64,000 nt of DNA, taken from positions 34,399,544-34,463,543 of the forward strand of contig CM017572.1 of the NCBI GenBank assembly GCA_007844125.1. Direction: 5' to 3'. The position numbers and the translations under genes were made by a program. Source of the stretch: Sinonovacula constricta. Its lineage: Eukaryota; Mollusca; Bivalvia; Cardiida; Solecurtidae. This document shows positions 32,830-44,129 of this stretch, one piece after another. Within the stretch, counting starts at the first letter, position 1; each line of letters opens with the position of its first letter. The notes beneath the pieces were generated by a model. That model saw nothing but the letters and a program-made list of their open reading frames with translations. It had not been told where the DNA came from and searched no databases.

Positions 32830-33445
32830 CAGATTCAGTCAAACTTTCTCATAAGCTTAAGTCAGAATGGGGAACGAAAAAAGGTGTTGAAATAATTTTG
32901 ATCCATCAAAAAACATGGCCGTCTGGAGCTTGGCCATTTTCCATACAAGTCTATATAGGAAAGCATAGAAAATCTTCTTGTCAGAAACTGCAAGAGCTAT
33001 ATCCTTTATATTTGGTATACATGTTCTTTGGGTGGCCCTGTATGAAGATTGTTCGAATAAGTCTGATCAGTCCAACATCATGCCAGGGGCGTGGCTATTT
33101 TTCATATATATATCTTGATAGGAAAACTTAGAAAATCATCATTTCATAAACTACAAGAGCTAGAACCTCAAGATTTGTTTAATCATTCTGATCCGTCAAA
33201 AAACATGGCTGTCAGGGACGTGGCAATTTTCCATATAAGTCTGTATAGGCCAACTTTGCAAATCTTGTCAGAAACCACAAGAGCTACAGCTTTGATACAT
33301 AGTAAGGTATATATTTGGTTTATGTATTTGGTGGCCTTGAATCAAGATTGGTCAAAGATTTTTGATCTGTCAAAAAGCATAGCCCCAAGGGCTACATGTC
33401 TATGGCACCAGGTGAGTGACATAAGGCCATCATGGCCCTCTTGTT
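32830..33445 (+). repeat. Pearl-like tandem modules (family R2)
   Basis: About four modules (near 32910, 33075, 33200, 33365), each with CATGGC(C/T)GTCNGG, CATTTTCCATA and TATAGGAAA, then AAACT(G/A)CAAGAGCTA. It ends CACCAGGTGAGTGACATAAG and GGCCATCATGGCCCTCTTG. The most complete example of the family in the window. Confidence 0.85.
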
Positions 33446-33600
33446 TACATACAACATACGTTTTGCAACTTTTTGATTGGCATCGAATAGTTGTATAATT
33501 GAAAATCAACATGCTTGAAGGAAGCCTAAGTTGTAGCTAGGTAGTACTGTACCTACAAACTTTCAATCTTCACAATTATTATTGTTATTATCCTCCACAG

Positions 33601-33652
33601 ACCTGATCTGCGACCAAGTCACTTCCTAGAGACAAATGTCCATGGTGTTTGA
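33601..33652 (+). CDS. Possible terminal exon, very low support
   Basis: A good acceptor (TTATTATCCTCCACAG) precedes a short frame starting PDLRPSHFLETNVHGV and ending in TGA. If real, it would end unrecognised gene 1, with the following 2.8 kb as 3' UTR. It requires phase 1, unlike the phase-0 exons upstream, so at least one exon would be missing between. The other frames are also short. Confidence 0.22.
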
Positions 33653-34338
33653 TAGTCTTACGGTGCCCCCTGTGTAGCAAAGAGGACACTTGCGGACATC
33701 TAACCAGTGCTTGACATCAAGACAAACGACAGCATTATCCAACAGGAGGTGATTCTTTTCAGCTATGTTGGGAAAGGCCACACCCAGCACCGTCTGTGCC
33801 CATGTTGCAGTTACATGAAGACTGCCCACTGTATCGATGTTTAGTTGCTTAGCAACATGTTATCATGAAATGGTGTTTCCATTGCAACACATTAGGGTCA
33901 CTTTTATATGTTTATAAAACAGTTTTAGGAAATTTTCTTTGAAAGATAATTTAATAATGTATAGTTTCTTAGCAATATGTAATTCTGAAGTGGTTATGTC
34001 ATGTCATAGGGTTAATATATTTTTAATGTTTTAGGAAAATTTCAAGAATAGCAATTCATAATTTGAAATAGATGTACTTGGGAGGAAATAAAGACTGGTT
34101 GCTCTGTGCATGTTTGCATTCCTTCTGCATTTTATAATTATGGTTATTGAATGTGCAGCTCATGCCATAAAATCCAAGAAATTTAACTACATTTGAATAA
34201 ATTGAAATCTTATCTGTTGGTTCAGACCTCATCTTCCTGTGTTTGGTGTGTAATATGTGCATGACAACAGAAAGGGAAATATAAATATCTACTATTTGCT
34301 TGTTTCTGTGGCAGGAATGGATCTATTTTCTGTAAAAA

Positions 34339-34785
34339 GTGTAGATCCTGATCAAAAACTACTCCTTAGAATTAGTTGTAATAAATGTAGATCCTGATCA
34401 AAAACTACCCCATAGATTAAGCAGCAAAAAATGTAGATCCTGATTAAAAACTACCCCATAGACTTAGCTGCAAAAAGTGTAGATCCTGATCAAAAATTAC
34501 CCCATAGATTTAGCAGCAAAAAATGTAGATCCTGATCAAAAACAACCCCATAGATTAAGCAGCAAAAAATGTAGATCCTGATAAAAAAACTACCCCATAG
34601 ATTAAGCAGCAAAAAATGTAGATCCTGATAAAAAACTACCCCATAGATTTAGCTGCAGAAAGTGTAGATCCGGATAAAAAAACTACCCCATAGATTAAGC
34701 AGCAAAAAATGTAGATCCTGATAAAAAAACTACCCCTTAGACTTAGCAGCAAAAGTGTAGATCCTGATCACAAAGTTCCCAACTG
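34339..34785. repeat. 46-bp minisatellite, about 9-10 copies
   Basis: Unit GTAGATCCTGATCAAAAACT, ACCCCATAGATT, then AGCAGCAAAAAAT. Copies are highly similar with small indels in the A runs. A degenerate inverted echo follows at 34780 (AACTGATCGGGATCAACACT). No coding potential. Confidence 0.93.
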
Positions 34786-34789
34786 ATCG

Positions 34790-36230
34790 GGATCAACACT
34801 TTTTTCCAATTCTTGTTTAAATGGAGCTTAGCAGACTAAGAGATTATTGTAATCACAGAGATTTCAAGAGTTTTACCCATCCAACCAATAACTTACCCAA
34901 CAGAACATTAATTTTATTTTTAAATATTCTAAAATCTTTACTCAGTAGTAGGGTATTATCTTAAGTCAGGCATATATCCGGCAAAGTTAAGTCCGACCAT
35001 TTGATAAAACGTGGGCATAATTTTGTTTTCTAAATTTGTATTCCAGATATTGTAAGTTTTAACATCTGTGTTCATACATCTGTTGTATTTCTTTTTCTAA
35101 TATTTTGAACATATATTTATTAAGTTTATATTTAAAGTCCCACAGCTAAAGTTGACCTTTGCCTAGATTTTAGTACATGTATTGTAATATTAAAGAAGTT
35201 AGTTTATCTGCATATTAAGAATGTTAAATGACCTTTTTGGCTTTTTAATTGTGAAATTATTTTTGGAAGTCAATGCCTTTGTCAAAGATATTTTCCTACT
35301 AATGTAAGTGCACGGTATACATGCATGTGCATTTTACCAAGTCCTTTACAGTCCTTTGTATGTTTGACAGTGAAGCTGGAAGTCACTCATAGATGGCCAT
35401 GTTAAGTTTAATTGAATGTTTTTGTATAGTATTACAGATTATGAAGTTAATTTTTTTTATTCTTAGTCCATTATATTTTATAAGTCAGCTTTTGTGAGCG
35501 CATTTGTTTCAAAAACAAATTAAAATTTAATAAACAAAAATTAGTTGTAAATGATATTAATAAAAAAAATTACAAGGGCTGATTTTAGGAGTCTGAATAG
35601 AACAATCAAAGTTTGTTGGGTTTTTTCCAAACCAGACATCTGATTTGTTAAATGATGATTTACATTTGAAATCTGACCAATCTAATAACAATTTGCAGAT
35701 TCAAGTCTTGAGATTTTAACGTATCACTACCTGTCATTGGTACTTGAGTTTAGAGGTTATTTCTAAGTCAGAATCTTGCAGATTCGATTTCTACTGGATG
35801 CAAAATCCGGATAGTCATCATTGCCAAAACACATTTTGCCAATCCCATGTTCTTGTCAATTTAAAACAATTTGTTGTAACTTTGTTGTATATATATGTAA
35901 TAGGATCGATTTTACAACTTGCTCTCCACTTTAAGTCATAAAAAGCTAGAAGTTAAATATCTATTTCATTACTTTACAATGCTGTTATTGTAATTAAAGG
36001 ATTTTATGTTTTAAACTTTATAAGGGACTGAACTAACTCAACCTAATAGTTGATCAATATGTTAGTAATATTAAGTGTGTAAAATCTCGCCATTCATAAT
36101 TTCAATCACATTTTGCCAATCCCATGTTTTTTTACCATTTCAACTTCTATTTGTACGTGTATGATATACCGGTATATGTAATAGGATGGAATTTACAATT
36201 TGTCCGCCACTTTGTCACGAAAAACTTGAT
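34790..36230. other. AT-rich, no gene supported
   Basis: Could be 3' UTR or intergenic. Two related segments share CACATTTTGCCAATCCCATGTT (35830 and 36109, 16-20 bp each) and TATATGTAATAGGAT(C/G)GA (35892 and 36174), which indicates a local duplication of about 280 bp offset. An AATAAA lies at 36482. Confidence 0.4.
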
Positions 36231-36231
36231 G

Positions 36232-36325
36232 TTTTGTGGTGAGCTGGTTCTACCCAGAGATATATCTTACATGTAGCTGGACGTCCCCAATATGGTCATA
36301 ATTGTGTCAGGGCGATGTAACAAAA
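36232..36325 (+). mobile_element. SINE family A, 3' fragment
   Basis: TGGTTCTACCCAGAGATATA, TAGCTGGACGTCCCCAATAT and GTGTCAGGGCGATGTAACAA. Only the 3' third is present. Confidence 0.8.
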
Positions 36326-37084
36326 GAACAAAACTCAAGAGGAGACAGTGACAGATAAATTGTAATATTATCCTTTGCAATGTTTGTGAACTTGTACATA
36401 GAGTTCTATGTTCTTATACCTAAATATTCACATTGTCAGAATCTGTGTCTCGATGTTGTAACGTTGTCAAGGAAAGTCATGAAATAAAAAAAATAGTTAT
36501 TATTTATTGTTTGGTGTGTTTGTTTATTCTATTCCATAACTACATTTACATGCATGCTTGAGAGAGTATAGCAACAACAACAATATAACATTTTGCTGCA
36601 CTAATTCCTATTTTACTAAGTGAGTACACCATCAATATGCTTAAAATAAACGCATTTGCATTAAAATCCAAGACATGTAGAGATATGTGAAGAAATGGAA
36701 CTTCTATTAAAGTAATGTTATAATTACACGTAATATTACACAATAAATTAAGATGTAACACACAAATTGTGTGGTCAGTCTAACTCCAGACTTGTAGGTC
36801 ACCAAAGCTAATGCCAAATAAAAAATAGGGTAGGCAGGTTGTTCCACTATGTAAACTTGGCTAGTAATGTCAACAATAACGTGTGAAGCACAACTACCTG
36901 ACTTACCTATGTTATGAAAATGGGTGCGTTCAAAGCTTTGTTTGGCAGGTTGTTTCACTATGCAACGGGTGAAGCAGGATAACTAATTAGTCATACCGAA
37001 GCAGAACGAGGCAGCCAGCCACTTCCGTGTTGTAAACAAAAAATGGCGAATCAGTAGGGGTAGTAGTGTAATGTAATTATATAA

Positions 37085-37640
37085 TATTCCTTCGCCGGAA
37101 CTTTAACATAAATACACTGAAGAACATCGAGTGCCTGTGATTGTGTTAGAACAATTCAAAGTGACATTCTAGCAGCCAGCATTTTCGGCCAGATCGAGTG
37201 TTACATCTTGACTTTGGGTGCGACTTCTTCCGGATTGGTTGTGGCAAATTGTGTGCAGGATCTACTTGTGGCCCAAGCCAAGTCAATATTTTCTTTATTG
37301 GGGGATAAGATAACAAACGCTTTACAGCTTTTTACCTACTGTGCTTAATGTATTGCAAGTCGTGGGTGAAATCAGCTAATTTCTTTCCTATAACAGCTTG
37401 GTTTCTTAATCTTATCAGAGTGTAAATTTATCTTAAACAGGTGGATATCTGTATGTGGTATCCATTTTAACAACAAGTTCTTACATAAAACCCCTTGTAA
37501 TCAGACCTGTATATTTTATGTCATTTCAGTATTATTTACACATATTTTAACCATAGCCATCGGGTTTTGATTGGAGGGTTGAATTCTACCTCCTGGACAG
37601 GCAGTCTAAAGGTTAGCATCAGTTGTGATTTTGTTATTAT
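37085..37640 (+). promoter_or_regulatory. Duplicate of the TRIM-like gene's upstream/first-exon region
   Basis: Collinear with 59675-60415: GTGCCTGTGATTGTGTTAGA against GTGCCTGTGTTTGTGTTAGA, TCTTCCGG, AATATTTTCTTTATTG, GTGCTTAATGTAT, TTTCTTTCCTAT, GGATATC(T/C)G, GGGTTTTGATTGGA and TCTAAAGGT(T/C)AGC. The copy at 59.7 kb precedes the B-box gene. Here no B-box exon follows within the interval I can read, so this is either a detached promoter copy or the start of a paralogue whose coding exons were lost or replaced. Confidence 0.72.
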
Positions 37641-38005
37641 CCAGTCAACTTCATAAAAAAGAGCATAACCAATCATTATCTAATTGTGTAACAATTGTGA
37701 AAACCCATTAACGACAACCAACAATACATAAATAATCTTTTTTTTTTTTATTTGATGACTTAATTACCCATTTTAAATAACCATTTCAAACTAACTGCAC
37801 AATCATTATAACACTTCATTTAATTATTCGACACTAGAAAATACTTTAATTTTACAATTATGTTTAGTCATTCATCTTTTGTTCCACATTACTACTTTTT
37901 GACAATGTTAACTTCATCAATTCAATCCTTAATAAACACACACACATTTCAAAAGATTATCAAAACACGATTTTATATAAAGTTCATCTTTTACAAGGGT
38001 ATGAC
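37641..38005. other. No feature seen
   Basis: AT-rich spacer. Nothing supported. Confidence 0.4.
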
Positions 38006-38009
38006 TAAA

Positions 38010-38870
38010 CTGCTAATAGTCACAAATAGTCACAAATAGTCGAATGACTAAACAGCGCATAGTCGATTACATGCTGATATATAGGCATAGACTTCATGTT
38101 TTTGTATATTGTAAATGTTCTTTTGCATTAGAAAAGGGTCATTTCGTTGTTTTGAGACCGAAATCTAAACAGAAATGTGCATGAAGAACGCAAAAACGGT
38201 GACAAATAGTCACGAATAGTCAAATGACTAAACAGCGTATAGTCGATTTCAGGCTGTTATATAGGCATAGGCTTCATGTTTTCATTTATCATAAATATAA
38301 TTATTATAAATAAACAAAATGTTCTTTTGCATTAGAAAATGTCATTTGTTGGTTTGGACCGAAAGCTAAACAGAAATGTACATAAATAACACAAAAAAAC
38401 GGTGACAAATATACACGAATAGTCAAATGACTAAACAACGTATAGTCAAATTTCAGTAGGTTCATAGTTCAAACTATACCTTATGGGTCAGTTTTAAGAA
38501 TGTACTTACAATGTTACCGTATTTGCTTGCTAAAAATTTACATGACCTTAACGCAAATGTTATGAAGTTAATAAAAGAAAGTGCCGTAACAGCCACAAAT
38601 AGTCGATCGAGCTGGCCCGTGGCCGCTCACAAATAGTCACTTTTTGAACCTGATCTAGTATTTAAAATGCTGTTATATAGGCAAAGGTTTCATGTTTCAT
38701 TTATTGTAAATGTTATTTTGTATAAGCAAAGTCATTTCGTTGGTTTGAGACCGAAATCTACACAGAAATGTGCATAAATAACGCAAAAACGGTGACAAAT
38801 AGTCACGAATAGTCAAATTACAAAATAGCGTTTAGTCAAATTTCAGTATGTTAATAGGCTAAACTATATC
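38010..38870. repeat. ~180-200-bp tandem repeat with AATAGTC motifs
   Basis: Units contain GTGACAAATAGTCACGAATA, GTCAAATGACTAAACAGCG, TATAGGCATAGGCTTCATGT and GACCGAAATCTAAACAGAAA. Copies start near 38030, 38208, 38405 and 38625-38790, the last interrupted by diverged sequence. A degraded inverted unit occurs at 40610-40780. Confidence 0.85.
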
Positions 38871-39590
38871 ATTCATGTCATTATTTTATTTTTTTATTTT
38901 AAATTTTTATTTTATATTGAACATATTTGATGTATTTTTACAAATTTGGTTTATTTATACTAGCTTTTAAACACACATGAAAGTATTACCGAAAAGTGGT
39001 TCAACGGGTACAATTATCTACACGCAATACAGACTCTTCAGTACTCAAGGCAAAAAAGTGAAATTTATTGACTCAGTTTTGTTATTAGCCAACTTTGTTT
39101 CATAAAAACTTTTCATATTTTCTTATTGTCAAACGCATTAACCATGAATTTTTCCTACGATTTTTTTGGATTATTCCACGTAACATAAAACAAGACAATT
39201 TTCTATAAACCAAACGTTTATTGGAACATGTATTGTTGACCAATCACACAAAGAAAACAGCGTCTGAGACAATACGAGTAATTTAGGTATGTATAGTGCG
39301 CTATAATTTTTATAATTGGTCGCTGTGATGCATTTCTTAAAAAAAGAATATTATAATAATTAAAATGATAATGGTGTTAATGAGGACGACTAGAGGAGGC
39401 ACAGGAGAAAATGCAGAATTCGACACCACAGACATCCCCAAAAGTGGAAGAAAGACAAATATATTTTTAGAAGGGGTTACAAAAAACTAAATTCAGTTAT
39501 CTTAAAGTATTAAATACACTGAGCTTATTGGTAATAAACGCTGATAAATCAGACATGTAGAATCAAATGTAAATCAGGAGTGGTTAAAAT
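38871..39590. other. No feature seen
   Basis: AT-rich interval; no exon or recognised repeat. Confidence 0.4.
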
Positions 39591-39597
39591 TGAACAT

Positions 39598-39678
39598 GTG
39601 TGTATGTGCGTGTGTGCGCACGTGTGTTTGTGTTTGTTAATGTGAGTGTGCGTGTGTGTTTATTTGTTTGTTTGTGCG

Positions 39679-39732
<54 letters not shown>
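39598..39732. repeat. (TG)n microsatellite
   Basis: An imperfect TG-rich lead-in followed by about 24 uninterrupted TG units (39684-39731). Open frames here are repeat-driven. Confidence 0.93.
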
Positions 39733-39733
<1 letters not shown>

Positions 39734-39734
39734 A

Positions 39735-40605
39735 CGTCCCCGGATGTACTGTTGCTGAAATCAGTGCATACAGGCATTTAAAGATAGCATATGTGAAATT
39801 CGCGGATATCGCTGCATGTCCCCAGTTAACCACATCGGTACGGACCACAATATACACAACTGATTTGGACATGGTATTACACCGGCGTCCCCATTTATCT
39901 TTGGTTCTTCTAAAAGACATGCACACTTTTACCACCACGTCCCCGTTTAAGCGCTATATATTAAACAATCACACACACAAGCAGCATCTGTGTAGCATTA
40001 TTAATCCACTGATCAAGCACTGTTGTAATAGTAATTGCGGTTGTTGATAGCTTTAGAAATACTTCATAACTGTTTAAATTAGGAATGTCAACGGATAACC
40101 GGATAACCGATAACAATTTGCTCTCCAGTTAACCGCATTAATCGCATATAACTTTGAAAAAAAATATTATCATTTGTACGTCTGTGCTAAATTCAAGTGT
40201 TATTCAAACAATTGTTGACAGCATTTATGAAATAAATCTATCATAAAATCAAAGTTGGATCAACTCAATAAATCAGCTAACTGAGACTAGACAAGATAGG
40301 AACTATGACATACACCATATTATCTTTAATTAAACAGAAGCAAAATATAGAAACATTTCACTCCTTCTTAAATTCGATAAACCAAAAGCAAACCAAAACC
40401 TGTTTAAAAATCAACAGGAAGTTATTTTAAAGGCAAGTTTACATGTGTGTTTGATAATGATGAACCCGAAACTAAAATTTAACTTGGAGAAGGAAGAGGG
40501 AAGTATGTATTTTCCGAAAGGATGAAGAGCTATTGTTTCGTTCATGACAAGAGATTGTATTACAAGGAAACAAAAAGGAACCTTTTCAAAATGAGAGGAT
40601 CTGCA
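39735..40605. other. No gene supported
   Basis: The frame running out of the (TG)n tract to 40047 has ordinary composition after the repeat but no splice or start evidence. The rest is AT-rich. Confidence 0.4.
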
Positions 40606-40609
40606 TACA

Positions 40610-40780
40610 TGTTCATGACAGTTTGTGACTATTTGTCACCGTTTTTACGTTATTTATGCACATTTCAGTTGAGACTTTGGTCTCAAACCAGCGAAATGAC
40701 TTTCCTAATGCAAACGAACATTTACAATAAATGAAACCATTGGACCTTTGCCTATATAACGCATTTGCCGATTGTGGCCG
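40610..40780 (-). repeat. Inverted copy of the 38-kb tandem unit
   Basis: GTTTGTGACTATTTGTCACC, ATTTATGCACATTTC, TTGAGACTTTGGTCTCAAAC and TGCCTATATAAC are the reverse complement of successive blocks of the unit at 38150-38280. It is immediately followed by LINE endonuclease sequence. Confidence 0.8.
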
Positions 40781-40781
40781 A

Positions 40782-41080
40782 TACCATGCAGGCGATTTTA
40801 ATGCAAGAACTTCTCACATGTTAGACTATATACATGTACCTGATGATACGGTTAATTATGTTTTCGATACAGAAGTAGAGTATGAGTCCGACAAGTTCAA
40901 AAAAAAAGAAGAAAAAGTAAAGATTATAGACACAAAGCTTTGTGATCTATGTTGATTCCATGATATTCATTAAATTCATTAAAAATCATTATTCATTTTG
41001 TTGCCTTTCCACCAACGGTACAAGTGTTATAGATTACCACATTGTGTCAGCATTGTTGTTTCGTCATATGTTGGAATTTA
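40782..41080 (+). pseudogene. LINE endonuclease (EEP) fragment
   Basis: Two frames give pieces of one endonuclease/exonuclease/phosphatase domain. First, HAGDFNARTSHMLDYI carries the GDFNAR catalytic motif and continues VNYVFDTEVEYESD to LCDLC. Then, after a shift near 40955, CCLSTNGTSVIDYHIVS matches the usual SxNGxSxIDYxxxS segment. In an intact LINE this domain nicks target DNA. The N-terminal and SDH segments are absent, and it differs from the endonuclease at 51 kb, so it comes from another LINE lineage. Confidence 0.65.
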
Positions 41081-41242
41081 AAATTGATTTACGCACAGAA
41101 CGGACCATTGAGGTCTGCGCCACATAAACTACATAAACCACGTGCCCAAAGTCTGACAGTTCCCGTCATGACTGATTTTTATAACATGTTTCATGATCTT
41201 TTACTCCTACCTAAACTTTAGTCGCTTCTTGTCCTTTTCCAG

Positions 41243-41343
41243 GTTACCACACCCGTCTAAAGAAGAAGGCCATTGGAGTATCGCTGGACCTGCACCGCAT
41301 GATCCCTTTCCTGAGGAACGAGGCGTTGATCAGGATGGCAGTG
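41243..41343 (+). CDS. Candidate internal exon A, unrecognised gene 2
   Basis: 101 nt between a strong acceptor (TCTTGTCCTTTTCCAG) and donor (GGCAGTG then GTAACA). With one base from an upstream exon, the peptide starts YHTRLKKKAIGVSLDLH and ends RMIPFLRNEALIRMAV, finishing on a codon boundary. A longer alternative frame (MDLFRVPFGGTLPFWLF near 41365) overlaps the would-be intron and may be fortuitous. Family unrecognised. It joins in phase to candidate exon B. Confidence 0.42.
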
Positions 41344-42239
41344 GTAACAAGGTCCTTAACACTATGGATCTGTTCCGTGTTCCCTTCGGCGGAACCTTGC
41401 CATTCTGGCTCTTTGCTCTGTGGGACAAACTGGATTCCAAACAGCTGAAAGTGTCTGCCTTTTTGTACAAGGTCGGAAAAACGTACAAGGGTACGCGTTT
41501 AAATTAGACATCAGTACCACAAAACAACCATAAATGTTTAAAATATGTTTACTTAAAAATTCAACCAAAGATTCATATGTAAAAAGTGACCTTCTTGCCA
41601 ATCATATTAGCTCGCGAAAATAAAGTGTTAAAACCCAAGTTATAATAGACAGTTTCCATGTGATGTCATAGGCACTGATAAGACAGTTTAAGGCAGCCAT
41701 CTTTGAAGGCAGAATCTAATGCAGGCCGAAATCTAGTAATATGTGTATTAAACATACCAGTGTGTTTTTATTTTTCACGGTATATTTAATCAAATTTTTA
41801 ATCAAGTTCAACAGCTTTTATGAAGTATTTTTAATATCACAACCGTATTTTGATAGTTTTAAAAGGTAAAAAATATACCACCATAAAGATACACTGTTAT
41901 ATTTTGCTTAAGGATGAGCCAATTACTTTATTTCTGTGTATTAATTCTTTGTGCCATAATCAAATTTAAAAATATTGTTTTCTATAAATATGAATTTTAA
42001 GAGCTTTCCAGTGGTGTAAAGCTTTTAATTTTAATGTTTGGACCACAAATGAAGAAAATAAAATTTACGCTTCCATACAATTCATCTGAAAATCCCTTGA
42101 AGTTGCTATCAAAGGGGGCTGCCAAGATAAAGGATCTTCACTGATGTGGGAACTATCCATTGTAATAGTATAACATACTGTATGACAGTACAAATTGTGG
42201 GGAAAATCACTATAAAATCTAAATGTTAGTTTTTCCAAA

Positions 42240-42335
42240 TCTAACATAAACACAATAGTGACATCTGCTAAAAATATATCGACGTCAGAGCGGATTGCCC
42301 GATATGTGATATAACGTGGTTGCCAAGGTTCTGTT
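42240..42335 (+). repeat. Dispersed repeat D, 3' part only
   Basis: CGACGTCAGAGCGGATTGCC and GATATAACGTGGTTGCC correspond to the last third of the copies at 26697 and 30547. Confidence 0.55.
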
Positions 42336-43199
42336 ACACAGCTCTAAGGCATCAATGAACAAAGTCTTTCTTGATCTTCATCATCATCATCATAACTGAT
42401 TTATTTAAGGGTCAGCACATGCATCATAATTTTATTGTGCCCCCGTCATGTTGCCGAGGCATGTTTTAATCAAAGTGCCGAAAGTGGGCTTCTATGAGGT
42501 ATCCAATTTTGGATACCAATTGAAAGAGCTAGACAATGAATAGTCTATTTTTGTCCTAAAATAAGGTGAATTAGGTGTCAATTTCACTGCCTATAATTAA
42601 CCAATGATTCACCGGATTGTTATAAAGCATTGGACCCCTATGACCCCTAAAGTAGGGTATTTCACTTAATGTTGGGTATGGATCTTAAGTGACTTCTTCC
42701 ATTTGAAGAAACGAAAGGTGAGTTGGAAGGGGCCTGCCTATGACCATGTCATTTTTACTTTTGAGAGAAAGGTATTTTGAAGAAGAGGTGGCCTATGCTT
42801 TTTTCCTTAACTCTGTCTGGAGGCCCGACCGCCCCTATACCATTCAACCATTTTACCTTAGTATACATATCGCATATATAAGGAGAAAGTCCTCGGCAAT
42901 TGACAGTAAAGGGAGTACACTTTTCATGCTGAAAGTTACAGAAATTTAGCAAACACGTGCATTGAAATAGATAGAATATTTACATTTTATTAACGCTATA
43001 CTCTATGCTGGGAAAGAAAACATGACTTAGTACAGTACATATAATGTACAAACATTCAGTGTTGTTTTGTTGTTGTTGTTTTTCCAGTGATACCATCTCA
43101 TTTTATTGAGAATATCACACGGATGTAGAATATATGAAAATGTCTGTACAATTCTGCGATTTTTCTATATTTTATTGTGTTCTTAAAATTTTGCGGTAG

Positions 43200-43290
43200 T
43201 ATTGCTTTAAAATAGTTTACAATTTATTCGCCCGCGACACCACGTGCACCATGACCCAGTGCGGGGGATGCTTCGGCCCAAAGTGTGGAG
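43200..43290 (+). CDS. Candidate Cys-rich internal exon B, unrecognised gene 2
   Basis: 91 nt in phase 0 from the acceptor TTGCGGTAG to a strong donor (TGTGGAG then GTAAGA). The peptide starts YCFKIVYNLFARDTTC and ends TMTQCGGCFGPKCGG, with six Cys in total and five in its last 17 residues. The high local GC and strong donor stand out from the AT-rich surroundings. It leaves one base, which the next candidate exon completes to an Ala codon. No family recognised; a small Cys-rich or metal-binding segment is possible. Confidence 0.45.
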
Positions 43291-43429
43291 GTAAGATTTT
43301 TTTCGAAAATCAAGTCATTAATGCCAAGAAAATAAAAAAAATCCGCATCAAATGGTAGCATATATTGTATTTTTAACAAGGAGCAGCCTTAATGTATATC
43401 AATTAAAACGGGATTTTCTGTGAAAATGA

Positions 43430-43612
43430 ACCAGTCCATTAGTTAGTAAAGGGGTTTCATGAATCAGTCCATTATTTAGTGAAGGGGGTTTCATGAATCA
43501 GTCCATTATTTAGTAAAAGGGTTTCATGAATCAGTCCATTATTTAGTGAAGGGGTTTCATGAATCAGTCCATTATTTAGTAAAAGGGTTTCATGGATCAG
43601 TCCATTATTCAA
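43430..43612. repeat. 33-bp tandem repeat, 5.5 copies
   Basis: Unit AATCAGTCCATTATTTAGT followed by (G/A)AA(G/A)GGGTTTCATG. Copies alternate between GTGAAGGGG and GTAAAAGGG variants, so a ~66-bp dimer is the unit of amplification. Confidence 0.92.
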
Positions 43613-44091
43613 TCAATCAATATTTGGTCTTGTTTACCCTCGCCCTAACTATTGTTATAGGGCGAGCATTCAAGTATGTGAGTTTAAAATAAAATATCAC
43701 AGTATTATATTAATGGCGTTAGGGTTGCCTAGTGTCTGGTAGGTTAAAAGGATTAAAAATTTAACAACATAAGGGTTATTATGGGTTACTAATGTGTTGA
43801 CAAAAGGCTTATATAATGTACGGGTGGTTTTAATATCTTTGTTATATGTATGTGCTGTGGTGAATGTGTAGTAAAAGTTGTTTTGTATAAAATATCAGTG
43901 TACACTTCCTTTTTTCTTTTATTACATTTAATTTCCAGTCCACTTTATTAACATCGAATATAGATTATTTCGCCTGTTATACAGTGCCTCATTTGGGACT
44001 TATAATAGTGATAAAAAAATACAATAATTTAAAAACCAAAAAAATGTATCCAGTTAAAATAAAAGATAAGACATATAGTTGTATTTTTTAG

Positions 44092-44127
44092 CCGATGCTA
44101 TGGGCACCTTTCTAGGACCTTTTAAGA
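44092..44127 (+). CDS. Candidate micro-exon C, unrecognised gene 2
   Basis: 36 nt between a strong acceptor (TTGTATTTTTTAG) and donor (TTTAAGA then GTATGT). In the phase set by exon B it reads ADAMGTFLGPFK. The phases of A, B and C agree (in 1/out 0, 0/1, 1/1), which is modest evidence for one + strand gene. Short length makes chance occurrence a real possibility. Confidence 0.35.
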
Positions 44128-44129
44128 GT

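Noticed and set aside
33601..36495. Clear terminal exon with long 3' UTR
   Set aside because: Kept only as a low-confidence entry: the phase does not match the upstream exons and AATAAA motifs are expected by chance in AT-rich DNA.
39646..40047. Open frame beginning in the (TG)n tract
   Set aside because: The start is the Cys/Val repeat of the microsatellite; beyond it there is no domain, splice or start support.
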